NCBI RefSeq assembly: GCF_900107095.1
Contig: NZ_FNOR01000003.1
Span: forward strand, 1-64,000
Length of the DNA stretch: 64,000 nt
Direction of reading: 5' to 3'
DNA from: Collimonas sp. OK242
GTDB lineage: Bacteria; Pseudomonadota; Gammaproteobacteria; Burkholderiales; Burkholderiaceae_D
Shown here: piece by piece, positions 54,630 through 63,620 of the stretch
How the letters are laid out: every line of letters starts with the position of its first letter
How positions within the stretch are numbered: position 1 is the stretch's first letter
Program-made: the position numbers and the translations under genes
Notes under the pieces: generated by a model
The model's database searches: none
What the model saw: only the letters and a program-made list of their open reading frames with translations
Told to the model about the DNA's origin: nothing

Positions 54630-55598
54630 ATGTCTGAAACAACCCAATCCATCCGCCCCCTCCCGCAATTCATCAGCGCTGGCGAAGCACTCACCGATTT
54701 GATACGGGTCGGCGCCGACCAATGGCTAAGCAAGACCGGCGGCTCGACCTGGAATGTGGCCCGCGCCGCTGCCAGCCTGGGCGTTTGCTCGGCTTTCGCC
54801 GGCGCCATCAGCCAGGACTGGTTCGGCGATGAACTGTACGCAGCCAGCCTGGCCGCCGACCTCGATCTGCGCTTCCTGCAGCGCGCCGCGCGTTCGCCCT
54901 TATTGGCCGTGGTCTATGAAACCACGCCGCCACAATACAATTTCATCGGCGACAACAGCGCCGACCTCGCCTTCGATCCCGGCGCACTGCCCGCCGGCTG
55001 GCAGCAGGCTGCGTCATGGGTGCACTTCGGCGGCATCAGCCTGACCCGTGCGCCGCTGGCCGGACGTTTGATCGAACTGGCTGAGGATTTGCATAGCCGC
55101 GGCGTAAACATCAGCTACGACCCGAATTTCCGCAATGTGATGGATCAGCGTTACGACCCCGTGCTGAAAAAAATGGCCCAGCTGGCTGACGTTATCAAAG
55201 TCTCGGATGAAGACCTGGCCGGCCTGTTCCGCACCGGCGACACCGAGGCCGCCCTGGCGACCTTACGCGGTTTCAATCCGAATGCCACCGTGTTGCTGAC
55301 CTTAGGCTCGCAGGGCGCGGCGATCCATGCCGGCGATCAATATTGGCAAGTGGCGCCGCCGCCGATCACTGTGGTCGACACGGTAGGCGCCGGCGATGCC
55401 GGCATTGCCGGCCTGATCTTCTCGCTGATACAGGAAGCCGCCGCCACGACAACTGCCACTTCATCCAGCCAGCCGCCGGCGCCTGACTGGCTACAGCATC
55501 TGCGATTTTCCGTCGCCTGCGGCTCGGCCGCCTGCCTGAATGCCGGCGCCAAACCACCGCAACTGGCACAAGTGCGCACATTGCTGGAAAAAAGCTAG
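54630..55598 (+). CDS. PfkB-family carbohydrate kinase (fructokinase-like)
   Basis: 322 residues. The PfkB signatures are SAGEALTDLI near the start, GGSTWNVARAAASLG and, at ~245, DTVGAGDAGIAGL with the catalytic Asp. The residue after DA is Gly instead of the usual Phe, a minor departure. The likely role is fructose phosphorylation in the mannose/fructose branch; other sugars are possible. Confidence 0.85.
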   Translation: MSETTQSIRPLPQFISAGEALTDLIRVGADQWLSKTGGSTWNVARAAASLGVCSAFAGAISQDWFGDELYAASLAADLDLRFLQRAARSPLLAVVYETTPPQYNFIGDNSADLAFDPGALPAGWQQAASWVHFGGISLTRAPLAGRLIELAEDLHSRGVNISYDPNFRNVMDQRYDPVLKKMAQLADVIKVSDEDLAGLFRTGDTEAALATLRGFNPNATVLLTLGSQGAAIHAGDQYWQVAPPPITVVDTVGAGDAGIAGLIFSLIQEAAATTTATSSSQPPAPDWLQHLRFSVACGSAACLNAGAKPPQLAQVRTLLEKS

Positions 55599-56000
55599 AT
55601 CTGCCGCCAATTCCCTGGGCAGCCATCCCGATTGCAGCTAAATGTATCAAAATTACTTGTAGTAAAAATACAGATAAAAAAGATTCCACAAGTAAACAAA
55701 TACAAAAACCGGCAATTAAAGGCACTTTCAATAGACCATTTCGTTGCCACAACTACGCAATACGCGCATGAAAAATTTGCCAGTGCTGTAAATTAGCAAC
55801 AGAAATATAGTAAAACTACACAAATAAAACAAAAATTTCATAAACCGGTTTACCATCCTTAACAACAAAGAAGTCGGCATCAATTGAACGCAAGTACAAA
55901 ACACAAGTACCCGCAATAAGCAAAGTCCGATTCAAGAATTTCGAGCTACACAAGACTCGGAAAGCAGTGGTCCACGCCACATTTTTACTTAGGAGATGAA
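55599..56000 (+). other. A/T-rich promoter region of the porin gene
   Basis: About 400 bp without a gene, A/T-rich, with the HexR-like box at 55658-55672 and an AGGAG site before the porin start. No other element identified. Confidence 0.55.
55658..55672 (+). promoter_or_regulatory. HexR-like operator upstream of the porin gene
   Basis: TGTAGTAAAAATACA, almost perfectly symmetrical. It is ~330 bp upstream of the porin ATG and 60 bp after the kinase stop, suggesting that the porin belongs to the sugar regulon. Confidence 0.72.
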
Positions 56001-57125
56001 ATGAGAAAATCTGTTTTGAAAGCCATGCCTTTGGCCAAGCCACTCGCAGTTGCAGCAGTTCTGGCTTGCGCATTCGCTAGCCAGGCACAAGCGCAAACCA
56101 ATGTGATCATCTATGGTCGCGTCGATGCTGGCATCAACTACCAAAGCAATCAAGTAGGCAAAGATGCAAATGGCAATACCATCCGTGGCGGCCAATGGGG
56201 CGTCGGCGGTAACGAATGGGGCACCAGCATGATCGGTTTCAAGGGCACCGAAGATCTGGGCGGCGGCTTGAAAGCGATGTTCACTTTAGAAAGCGGCTTC
56301 CAAGCCGACACCGGCCGTTTCAACGGCACCGGCCTGTTTAATCGTCGTTCGACCGTTGGTTTGAACGGTGGCTTCGGTACTGTGAAAATCGGGCGCGATC
56401 TGGCGCTGCCAAGCGACCGGGTATGGAGCATCGATCCTACCGGACAACAGAACATGAGCACGTCGACCTTGTTCAAAGGTCGTAACTGGCCACAAACCAG
56501 CAACCAGATTCAGTACATCACGCCAGATATGGGCGGCCTCTACGTGCACCTCATGTACGGCGCCGGCGAAGCTGCAGGATCGACTACACGCGGACCAGCT
56601 GGTTCAGGAATTGGCAACAGCACCGGTATCGCAGTTGGTTTCGTGCAGCCTACTTATGAATTGCTGGCGATGTACGATACGGCACATGACGAAAACGGCA
56701 CTTACGACAGCTTGTTCTCCCGCTCCAAGGAAATCACCGTCGGCGGCAATGTTACATTCGGCGCCGCAAAACTGTACGCCGGCTGGCAAAACCTGTCGGC
56801 TCCGGCACAGCCTCTGGCAGCCAGCGGCATGGGCGCAGCCAACAAAGCCAATCAGTTCTGGCTCGGCGCCAACTACCAGCTGACCCCGGCTCTGACGCTG
56901 ATCGGCGCGGCTTATCACGTCAAGCTTAACCACGACGTAGGCAGCGCAAATCTGTTCATGCTGGGCACCAACTACAGTCTGTCCAAACGGACTCTGCTGT
57001 ACGCGAGCATCGGTACTATCCGCAATGGTTCGAACACCGATTTCCAGGTTCAAACCGGCGACAGCACCGGCTTGACCGGACAGAACCAAAACACGTTCTA
57101 CACTGGTATCAGCCACTCGTTCTAA
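56001..57125 (+). CDS. Gram-negative porin (OmpC/Porin_4 type)
   Basis: 374 residues. A signal peptide ends near SQAQAQTN. The mature part starts VIIYGRVDAGINYQS and contains the family stretches GTSMIGFKGTEDLGGGLKAMFTLESGFQ and RRSTVGLNGGFGTVKIGRDL. It ends in Phe (YTGISHSF), as outer-membrane beta-barrels do. It forms trimeric channels for sugars or other small solutes. AGGAGAT precedes the ATG. A terminator follows at 57251. Confidence 0.92.
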   Translation: MRKSVLKAMPLAKPLAVAAVLACAFASQAQAQTNVIIYGRVDAGINYQSNQVGKDANGNTIRGGQWGVGGNEWGTSMIGFKGTEDLGGGLKAMFTLESGFQADTGRFNGTGLFNRRSTVGLNGGFGTVKIGRDLALPSDRVWSIDPTGQQNMSTSTLFKGRNWPQTSNQIQYITPDMGGLYVHLMYGAGEAAGSTTRGPAGSGIGNSTGIAVGFVQPTYELLAMYDTAHDENGTYDSLFSRSKEITVGGNVTFGAAKLYAGWQNLSAPAQPLAASGMGAANKANQFWLGANYQLTPALTLIGAAYHVKLNHDVGSANLFMLGTNYSLSKRTLLYASIGTIRNGSNTDFQVQTGDSTGLTGQNQNTFYTGISHSF

Positions 57126-57250
57126 GACAGCAAGCGTCGATGGGCGCGCCGCTTGAGCTCGGCGCACCGATTGACCTTGCCAGCATTACCGTGGTGCCTG
57201 CTGCGTAAGCGGCATTAGTGAAAGACGTCCCTGGGTAACTCCCAGATTTT

Positions 57251-57279
57251 GCCCATTCGCGTGCGAATGGGCATTTTTT
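57251..57279 (+). terminator. Intrinsic terminator of the porin gene
   Basis: The stem GCCCATTCG/CGAATGGGC (57251-57259 with 57264-57272) is followed by ATTTTTTAT. Confidence 0.88.
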
Positions 57280-57388
57280 ATGGGCGCGGGATTTGTCGCA
57301 CTGTTTGCAAGCTGGCAACCAGAAGCGGCATTGTTTTTACCGTGCCCCTGTGACAGAATCGCAAGGTCATCGCCCGAGCCAAAAGCCA

Positions 57389-57916
57389 ATGCAAGCACTC
57401 TCTCCCCAAGAACGATTTTCACGGCCTGCCATCCTGCTGCACTGGGCTATTTTCATATTGGTCGCCCTGGCCTATCTGGCCATCGAAATACGCGGCCCCA
57501 AAGGCAGCGCTTCACGCATTTTCTGGACTGCCACCCACTTCTGGGCCGGCTTTAGCGTGTTGATACTCTCTGTCATCCGGGTTGCCTGGCGCAGCTTACG
57601 TTCGCCACCACCGCCGGAAACGGATCTGCCGATCTTGCAATTGCTGTCAAAAGCATCGCATCTGGTGCTATACATATTTATCATCGTCCAACCCATACTC
57701 GGCATTCTGACCGTGAATCTCGGCGGCCATCCAGTCGACTTGCCCGGGCTAGGCTCGTTGACGGTGATCGGCCCGGACCATGATCTGGCCAAGACAGTGA
57801 AAGACATGCACGAAACCTTGGGCAACGTATTTTATGGGGTAATCGGTTTGCACGCCCTGGCTGCGCTATGGCATCACTTTGTAAAGCGCGACAATACCTT
57901 GCGACGGATCATCTAG
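57389..57916 (+). CDS. Cytochrome b561 family protein
   Basis: 175 residues from ATG 57389. Four membrane helices are visible with haem-ligand His residues: LLHWAIFILVALAYLAIEIRGP, ATHFWAGFSVLILSVIRV, SHLVLYIFIIVQPILGI and a helix near GLHALAALWHHF. Bacterial b561 proteins (CybB-like) transfer electrons from membrane quinol to periplasmic acceptors or superoxide. A longer frame from 57293 lacks supporting sequence. Confidence 0.87.
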   Translation: MQALSPQERFSRPAILLHWAIFILVALAYLAIEIRGPKGSASRIFWTATHFWAGFSVLILSVIRVAWRSLRSPPPPETDLPILQLLSKASHLVLYIFIIVQPILGILTVNLGGHPVDLPGLGSLTVIGPDHDLAKTVKDMHETLGNVFYGVIGLHALAALWHHFVKRDNTLRRII

Positions 57917-57992
57917 AGCGGAAGATGCGGTGGCGTGTTGGTTCTTTACGCTGCTTATTCTCTTGGCGAAAAGAATAAGCAGCCGTGCAAGT

Positions 57993-58173
57993 ACTAGGGC
58001 CTGTTAACATTCAATTTGGGAGTGCGAACGCGCGGCAGGCGTCGCATGCCGTTGTTGCAGGGGGCGGCCATCCGCATCCTTGCCGTAGCACCGCTACGTC
58101 GCGTCGCTGCGCCTAGGCACGCAACGCCTGCCGCGCGTTCGCACTCCCAAATTGAATGTTAACAGGCCCTAGT
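57993..58173. repeat. Perfect 50-bp inverted repeat (MITE-like element)
   Basis: The arms at 57993-58042 and 58124-58173 are exact reverse complements over 50 bp, and pairing continues imperfectly for about eight more bases. The loop between is ~80 bp and has no gene. The ~180-bp unit lies just before the end of the glucokinase gene. It could be a MITE, a transposon-end relic or a very strong bidirectional terminator. Confidence 0.85.
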
Positions 58174-58175
58174 GA

Positions 58176-60161
58176 TTACTTGATATGTGAAATCACATTC
58201 GGCGACAAGGTCACCTCCTGATCGGTACGCGCCGATTGCACCGGCTTGCCATCGCCTTCAGCAGTGATCTTGTCGCTGGCTGATTCGCCCAGCGCAGCGA
58301 TATGGGTCAGGATGCCGCGCTTGGCCTGGCGCTGCAATTCGGCAAACGGGCTGGAACGGTTGAGCGATACGCCCACGGCCAGCACGTCGATCAGTAGCAG
58401 CAGCAAGATCCGCGAAACCATCGGAATATGCATCATGCTGCTTTCGTCGTGCTCGACCGCCAGCGTGTAGTGCGCGCGCTTGGCCAGTTGCGAATTGCTT
58501 GGAGCCAGGGCGATGATGGTGGCGCCGGAATGCACCGCAACCTCGACTGCCGGCGCCAGATGGCGCAAACGTCCGGAATTGGAGATCACCACGACAACGT
58601 CGCTGCTTTTCAGCATGGCGGCAGAAACTTCCTGCAACTGCGGATCGGTATAGGCCGAAGATGGGATCCCCAGGCGGAAGAATTTTTGCTGCGCATCTTC
58701 CGCCACCAGGCCGCAGCTGCCGAAGCCGTAGAATTCGATGCGGCTGGCCTGGCTTAATGCTTCGATCACCCGCGACAGGGTATCGGCGTTGAGGTTGTCG
58801 CGTACTTCCATCATCGCTGAAATGGTGTTGTCGACCACCTTGACGCCGACATCCAGCGAAGAATCGCCGACGTGAACCTGGCTGTGCGCAACCGGCACCG
58901 TGCCCGTGACGCCTGAGGCCAGCTTCAGCTTGAAATCAGCCAGGCCCTGGCAACCCATGGTGCGGCAAAACCGGATCACCGTCGGCTGGCTGACGTCGGC
59001 ACGTCTGGCGATTTCTGAAATCGGTTCGCTCATCACGGCGCGCGGATGAGCCAGGATCAGGCCCGCAACCTTTTGCTCGGCAGGCGAAAACTGATCGCGC
59101 GCCTTACGGATTTTCTCCAGGATAGGCACGGCGTTGCCACCGCCCAGATGTTCGGAAAGAATTGCCGCGACGCCGACAAAGGCCGGATAAGGCGCAGTAA
59201 TGACAAAGGTCGGGACTTTCGCCAGATAGCTGCTGAAACGCCCTTTGCTTTCGAAGCGCGCCCGAAACGGCGAACGTGCGAAATAGTCGCCCAGGCGCGG
59301 CACCACGCCGCCGCCGATATACAGGCCGCCCAAAGTACCCAGGGTCACGGCGACGTCGGCCGCTACCGTGCCCAGCATCGCGCAAAAACATTCCACCACT
59401 TCCATGCACAAGGCATCCTCGCCCTGCAGTGCGCGTTCGACGATTTGCGCGGTATGCAAAGGCTCGGGTTTGGCGATTCCCTGCAGATCGGCCAATGCGT
59501 GGTAAATCATTTCGATGCCGGGACCGGACACCAGGCGCTCGGCCGAAACGTGCGAATACGTACGCCAGCAATACGCCAGCACCGCCGCCTCGCGCGCATC
59601 GCCGGGGGCGAAGGTGACATGGCCGCCTTCGCTGCCCAATGCAATCCAGCGCCCTTCCGTAGGAATCAAACCGCCGACGCCGAGCCCGGTACCGGCGCCG
59701 ACCAGGCCGATCACGCCGCCGCTCAAGGCCCGGCCAGCGCCGACCTGGATGCAATGCGATTGCTCCAGATGCGGCAAGGACATCGACAGTGCGGTGAAAT
59801 CATTGACCACCAGCAGCGTGTCCAGATTCAGGCGGCGGCGCGTATTTTCAATCGAAAATTCCCAATGATGATTGGTCATCTTGATGTCGTCGCCCTGCAC
59901 CGGATTGGCGATCGCGATCGCCGCATGCCGCACTTGCGGACGAGCGCTGGCAGCCACGTTGGAAGTCAGATATGCCTCAACCGCCAGTGCGAATTCAGCA
60001 TAATCGGCGCAGCGCAAGGTCTGTATCGTGTCGATCTGGCCCGGCGCGCGCTCTAAGCCAAAGCGCGCATTGGTACCGCCGACATCTGCCAGCAGACGGG
60101 GGCCATCCAGATAGCTAGTTGCCGAGTTCTCGCTAGCGCTCATGATCGCGGATGAAGACAT
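58176..60161 (-). CDS. glk: Bifunctional glucokinase / RpiR-HexR-type regulator
   Basis: 661 residues. Residues ~22-340 are a glucokinase of the Glk family (LLADVGGTNARFGLERAPG, LVVNDFTALSMSLP, VGAGTGLGVGGLIP, GGLYIGGGVVPRLG). Residues ~350-420 form an RpiR HTH (RADVSQPTVIRFCRTMGCQGLADFKLKLASGV), and residues ~470-620 a SIS domain (FYGFGSCGLVAEDAQQKFFRLG). The fusion is known from Burkholderiales. It phosphorylates glucose and probably controls its own regulon in response to sugar phosphate. It lies 124 bp downstream of the second zwf on the same strand, so the two are probably cotranscribed. Confidence 0.92.
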   Translation of the reverse strand: MSSSAIMSASENSATSYLDGPRLLADVGGTNARFGLERAPGQIDTIQTLRCADYAEFALAVEAYLTSNVAASARPQVRHAAIAIANPVQGDDIKMTNHHWEFSIENTRRRLNLDTLLVVNDFTALSMSLPHLEQSHCIQVGAGRALSGGVIGLVGAGTGLGVGGLIPTEGRWIALGSEGGHVTFAPGDAREAAVLAYCWRTYSHVSAERLVSGPGIEMIYHALADLQGIAKPEPLHTAQIVERALQGEDALCMEVVECFCAMLGTVAADVAVTLGTLGGLYIGGGVVPRLGDYFARSPFRARFESKGRFSSYLAKVPTFVITAPYPAFVGVAAILSEHLGGGNAVPILEKIRKARDQFSPAEQKVAGLILAHPRAVMSEPISEIARRADVSQPTVIRFCRTMGCQGLADFKLKLASGVTGTVPVAHSQVHVGDSSLDVGVKVVDNTISAMMEVRDNLNADTLSRVIEALSQASRIEFYGFGSCGLVAEDAQQKFFRLGIPSSAYTDPQLQEVSAAMLKSSDVVVVISNSGRLRHLAPAVEVAVHSGATIIALAPSNSQLAKRAHYTLAVEHDESSMMHIPMVSRILLLLLIDVLAVGVSLNRSSPFAELQRQAKRGILTHIAALGESASDKITAEGDGKPVQSARTDQEVTLSPNVISHIK

Positions 60162-60285
60162 GGTGTAAAACTTTCACTTGAATGCTAATACTGTTAGTAG
60201 GATGTGCGGTAGCGATTTCTTGCACTGCTTGCCGTGCTTTTTGCAACGCTTTTGCCGCACTTCTCAAATTTTTCAATCAGGCAAC

Positions 60286-61764
60286 TCAACGATCTTCCGG
60301 CCACTGGGCACCTGCCCGCGCCATCATCGCAAACGACGCTGTCGGTCCCCAGCTGCCTGCCATATAGGGTTTAGGCTGAGACGAACTGCTTTGCCAATGG
60401 TGCAGCAGCGGCTCTACCCAGCGCCAGGCTGCTTCCTGTTCGTCGCGCCGCACGAACAAAGACAAATTTCCACGAATTGCATCCAGCAACAAGCGCTCAT
60501 ACGCTTCTGCCCGGCGCTGCTTGAAAGCCTGGTCAAACGCCAGGTCAAGCGCTACCGGCTGCACCGTCATGCCGTCGCCGGGCTGTTTTGCCAGGCAATG
60601 CAGTTGAATCGATTCGTCCGGCTGCAGGCGAATCACCAGGCGGTTGCTGCTGCCCCCGGCCTGCCCGCCTGGCATCGGCAAAATGGCGTGCGGGATAGGC
60701 CGGAAGGTGATCACGATTTCCGCCGTGCGCTGCGCCAGACGCTTGCCCGTGCGCAAGAAGAACGGCACCCCGGCCCAACGCCAGTTGTTGATCTCGGCAT
60801 GCAGCGCGACGAAAGTTTCCCTCTGCGATTGGGCGGCCACCCCAGGCTCCTGCTGATAAGCCGCGACCGATTGCCCGTCGACTGCGCCCGACACATACTG
60901 GCCGCGCACGGCTTTCAGCTCCATATCTTCCGGCGAAAACGGCTTCAAGGCGCGCAACACACGCAATTTCTCGTCCCGCACCGCATCCGCATCCAACGAG
61001 GTCGGCGGCTCCATCGCCACCATGCACAGCAATTGCAGCAAATGGTTTTGCACCATGTCGCGCATGGCGCCGGTGCCGTCGTAGAACTCGCCGCGGCCCT
61101 CAACGCCCAGCTGCTCGGCTATCGTCAGTTGCACGTGGGCCACCGACTCGCGCCGCCACAGCGGTTCAAACAGCGAGTTGGCAAAACGCAAAGCCAGCAG
61201 GTTTTGCACCGCCTCCTTGCCCAGGTAATGATCGATGCGATAAATCTGGTCTTCGGCGAAGACGCGGGCTACCGCATCGTTGATCGCCCGCGAAGACGGC
61301 AAATCATGGCCGAGCGGTTTCTCCAGCACCAGCCGCGCCTGCGACAGATCGATATCGCTGGCGGCGAGATTGGCGCAGATCGGCTCGAACAACGACGGCG
61401 AAGTCGCCAGATAAAACACCGACACCGCTTTGCTGGCTGCCAGCGCCTTTGCCAGCAACTGATAACCGGCGCGGTCCAGCAGATCCAAGGGCAAATAAGT
61501 GATGCGCGCCAGAAAACTTTGCCAGAGCGCCTCGTCCTGCGCAGCCGCCAGCCCGCCTTTCACATACGGAATGGCGTTCTTGCTGACCCAGGCCAGGTAA
61601 TCTTCCTGACTGAAATCCTGCTTGGCGACGCAGATGATGCGGCCGTCCTGATGCAACTTTCCTTCCCGATGGGCAACAAATAACGCGGGAAGGATCTTCC
61701 GCATGGATAAGTCGCCGGTCGCTCCGAAAAGCGTAAAAGTAAAAGGAGTAGATGGTTGCATCAA
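60286..61764 (-). CDS. zwf2: Glucose-6-phosphate 1-dehydrogenase, copy 2
   Basis: 492 residues. FGATGDLSMRKILPALF is the dinucleotide-binding start and RIDHYLGKE the active-site signature. It shares long stretches with the copy at 50917, so it is a paralogue. It lies upstream of the glucokinase-regulator gene, with a HexR-like operator 41 bp before the start. The two copies may serve different nucleotide (NAD or NADP) or growth conditions. Confidence 0.94.
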   Translation of the reverse strand: MMQPSTPFTFTLFGATGDLSMRKILPALFVAHREGKLHQDGRIICVAKQDFSQEDYLAWVSKNAIPYVKGGLAAAQDEALWQSFLARITYLPLDLLDRAGYQLLAKALAASKAVSVFYLATSPSLFEPICANLAASDIDLSQARLVLEKPLGHDLPSSRAINDAVARVFAEDQIYRIDHYLGKEAVQNLLALRFANSLFEPLWRRESVAHVQLTIAEQLGVEGRGEFYDGTGAMRDMVQNHLLQLLCMVAMEPPTSLDADAVRDEKLRVLRALKPFSPEDMELKAVRGQYVSGAVDGQSVAAYQQEPGVAAQSQRETFVALHAEINNWRWAGVPFFLRTGKRLAQRTAEIVITFRPIPHAILPMPGGQAGGSSNRLVIRLQPDESIQLHCLAKQPGDGMTVQPVALDLAFDQAFKQRRAEAYERLLLDAIRGNLSLFVRRDEQEAAWRWVEPLLHHWQSSSSQPKPYMAGSWGPTASFAMMARAGAQWPEDR

Positions 61765-62146
61765 AATTTTTGTAATAAATAAAAAACTTATATTGCAATA
61801 TTAATGTAGCATTACTACAATTACAAGCGGCGAAAAGAGTAATTCCGGTATATTTGCAGGAAAATTCAAGATCGCATGTAGTTTTACTAGTTTTTCCACA
61901 TGATACACAGGGGCGGTGATTTGCGCAGGATTCAGCTGATGCGCAAGAATGGTGTTCTGCAATAATGAAGCGCCACTGTGTGTAAGCGGGTTTGAAGTGA
62001 GAGTAAGGAAGTAGTGCCATTTAGTAGTGCCAAGTTAAGCTCAAGCATGCCTGCAGCCCATCCAAGGTGCAGGCGGGCTTTAGCAAAACTTGCCATCACA
62101 GGTAATTAAGTATTCATCGCAGACACAACTCAACCAGGAGACAAGA
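61765..62146. other. Divergent promoter region of zwf2 and the sugar ABC genes
   Basis: About 380 bp between divergent genes. It contains one strong HexR-like palindrome (61805-61819) on the zwf2 side. The side facing the binding protein holds no recognised operator, but ends in CCAGGAG before the ATG. Confidence 0.6.
61805..61819. promoter_or_regulatory. HexR-like operator upstream of zwf2
   Basis: TGTAGCATTACTACA: six-base arms TGTAGY/ACTACA with a three-base centre, a nearly perfect palindrome, 41 bp before the zwf2 ATG. Confidence 0.8.
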
Positions 62147-63400
62147 ATGAAACTGAGTCAAATAATAAAATCGGTATTCGCAACTACGGCGCTATTGTCC
62201 AGCGCCGCCGCGGTTCACGCGGCAGAAGTCGAAGTGCTTCATTACTGGACCTCGGGCGGCGAAGCCAAATCGGTCGCCGAATTGAAAAAAATCATGGAAG
62301 CCAAGGGCGTGACCTGGAAGGATTTTGCAGTTGCCGGCGGCGCCGGTGAAAACGCAACTACCGCGCTGAAAGCCCGCGTCATCGCCGGCAGCCCTCCGAC
62401 AGCGGCACAGATCAAAGGCCCGTCGATCCAGGAATGGGGCCAGGAAGGCGTGCTGGCCAATATCGATGCTGCAGCTACCGCAGGCAAATGGGATGCGCTG
62501 TTGCCGAAAGTCGTCTCCAACACGATGAAGTACCAAGGTCACTACGTGGCGGCGCCGGTCAACGTGCACCGCGTCAACTGGCTCTGGATCAATCCTGAAG
62601 TCCTGAAAAAAGCCGGCGCCAAAACGCCGACTACCTGGCCTGAATTCTTTGACGCCGCAGACAAGATCCAGAAAGCCGGTTTTGTCGCTATCGCCCACGG
62701 CGGCCAGCCTTGGCAAGATGCGACGGTATTTGAAACCGTTGCGCTGGGCGTAGGCGGCGCCGATTTCTACAACAAGGCCCTGGTCAAGCTCGATCCGGCA
62801 ACCCTGACCGGTCCAACCATGATCAAGACCTTCGACACGCTGGGCAAGATCAAGGGTTATATCGACAAGAACGCAGCAGGCCGCGACTGGAACCTGGCGA
62901 CCGCGATGGTCATCAACGGCAAGGCTGGCATGCAATTCATGGGCGACTGGGCGAAAGGCGAATTCACCGCTGCCGGTAAACAACCAGGCAAGGACTACCT
63001 GTGCGTAGCAGCGCCTGGCACCGACAAGTCATACACCTACAACATCGATTCGATCGCCATGTTCAAGGTCAAGAATCCTGATTCGCAAAAAGCTCAGCTG
63101 ACTCTGGCAACCGCCATCATGAGCCCTGAGTTCCAGGAAATCTTCAATTTGAACAAGGGTTCGATCCCTGTGCGTCCTGATATCCCGCGCACAAAATTCG
63201 ACAGCTGCGCCGTCAAGTCGATGGACGACATGGCTTCGTCCAGCAAAGCCGGCACACTGGAGCCAAGCATGGCGCATGGCATGGCAGTCAATTCTGCGGT
63301 GCAAGGTGCTATTCTTGACGTGGTTTCCAAGTTCATGAATTCGAACATGAGCTCGCAAGCTGCGGCACAGGCCCTGGCAAAAGCGGCAAAGACGCAATAA
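62147..63400 (+). CDS. gtsA: Sugar ABC transporter substrate-binding protein (glucose/mannose type)
   Basis: 417 residues from ATG 62147 with CCAGGAG upstream. A signal peptide ends at AVHAAE. SBP_bac_1-type sequences include [55 protein letters not shown] and [16 protein letters not shown]. It resembles the glucose-binding proteins GtsA of pseudomonads and the Burkholderiales equivalents. It feeds glucose to the permease gene downstream and so to the glucokinase/zwf2 branch. The exact sugar is inferred from context. Confidence 0.88.
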   Translation: MKLSQIIKSVFATTALLSSAAAVHAAEVEVLHYWTSGGEAKSVAELKKIMEAKGVTWKDFAVAGGAGENATTALKARVIAGSPPTAAQIKGPSIQEWGQEGVLANIDAAATAGKWDALLPKVVSNTMKYQGHYVAAPVNVHRVNWLWINPEVLKKAGAKTPTTWPEFFDAADKIQKAGFVAIAHGGQPWQDATVFETVALGVGGADFYNKALVKLDPATLTGPTMIKTFDTLGKIKGYIDKNAAGRDWNLATAMVINGKAGMQFMGDWAKGEFTAAGKQPGKDYLCVAAPGTDKSYTYNIDSIAMFKVKNPDSQKAQLTLATAIMSPEFQEIFNLNKGSIPVRPDIPRTKFDSCAVKSMDDMASSSKAGTLEPSMAHGMAVNSAVQGAILDVVSKFMNSNMSSQAAAQALAKAAKTQ

Positions 63401-63620
63401 GTGTAATTGCTTGATAGTTGTTGATGTATTTTATTTAATATTATTTAAATATCATTTACACATCATTTGTTCAATAGCGTAACAAGAGCAGGGGCCGAAG
63501 CGAGTAAGATCGTCTTCGGCGCCCGCCGCGCATGAAGAAATAGCAGCGCCACTGCTGTTAAGCTGTGCTTCCTAAGCTTTACTTCTTGCGCCGGCTCCGA
63601 TCCTGCTTCAGGAGACTTGC

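Noticed and set aside
61769-61783. Partial HexR-like sequence TGTAATAAATAAAAA near zwf2
   Set aside because: Only one half-site matches; the palindrome at 61805-61819 is the convincing one.
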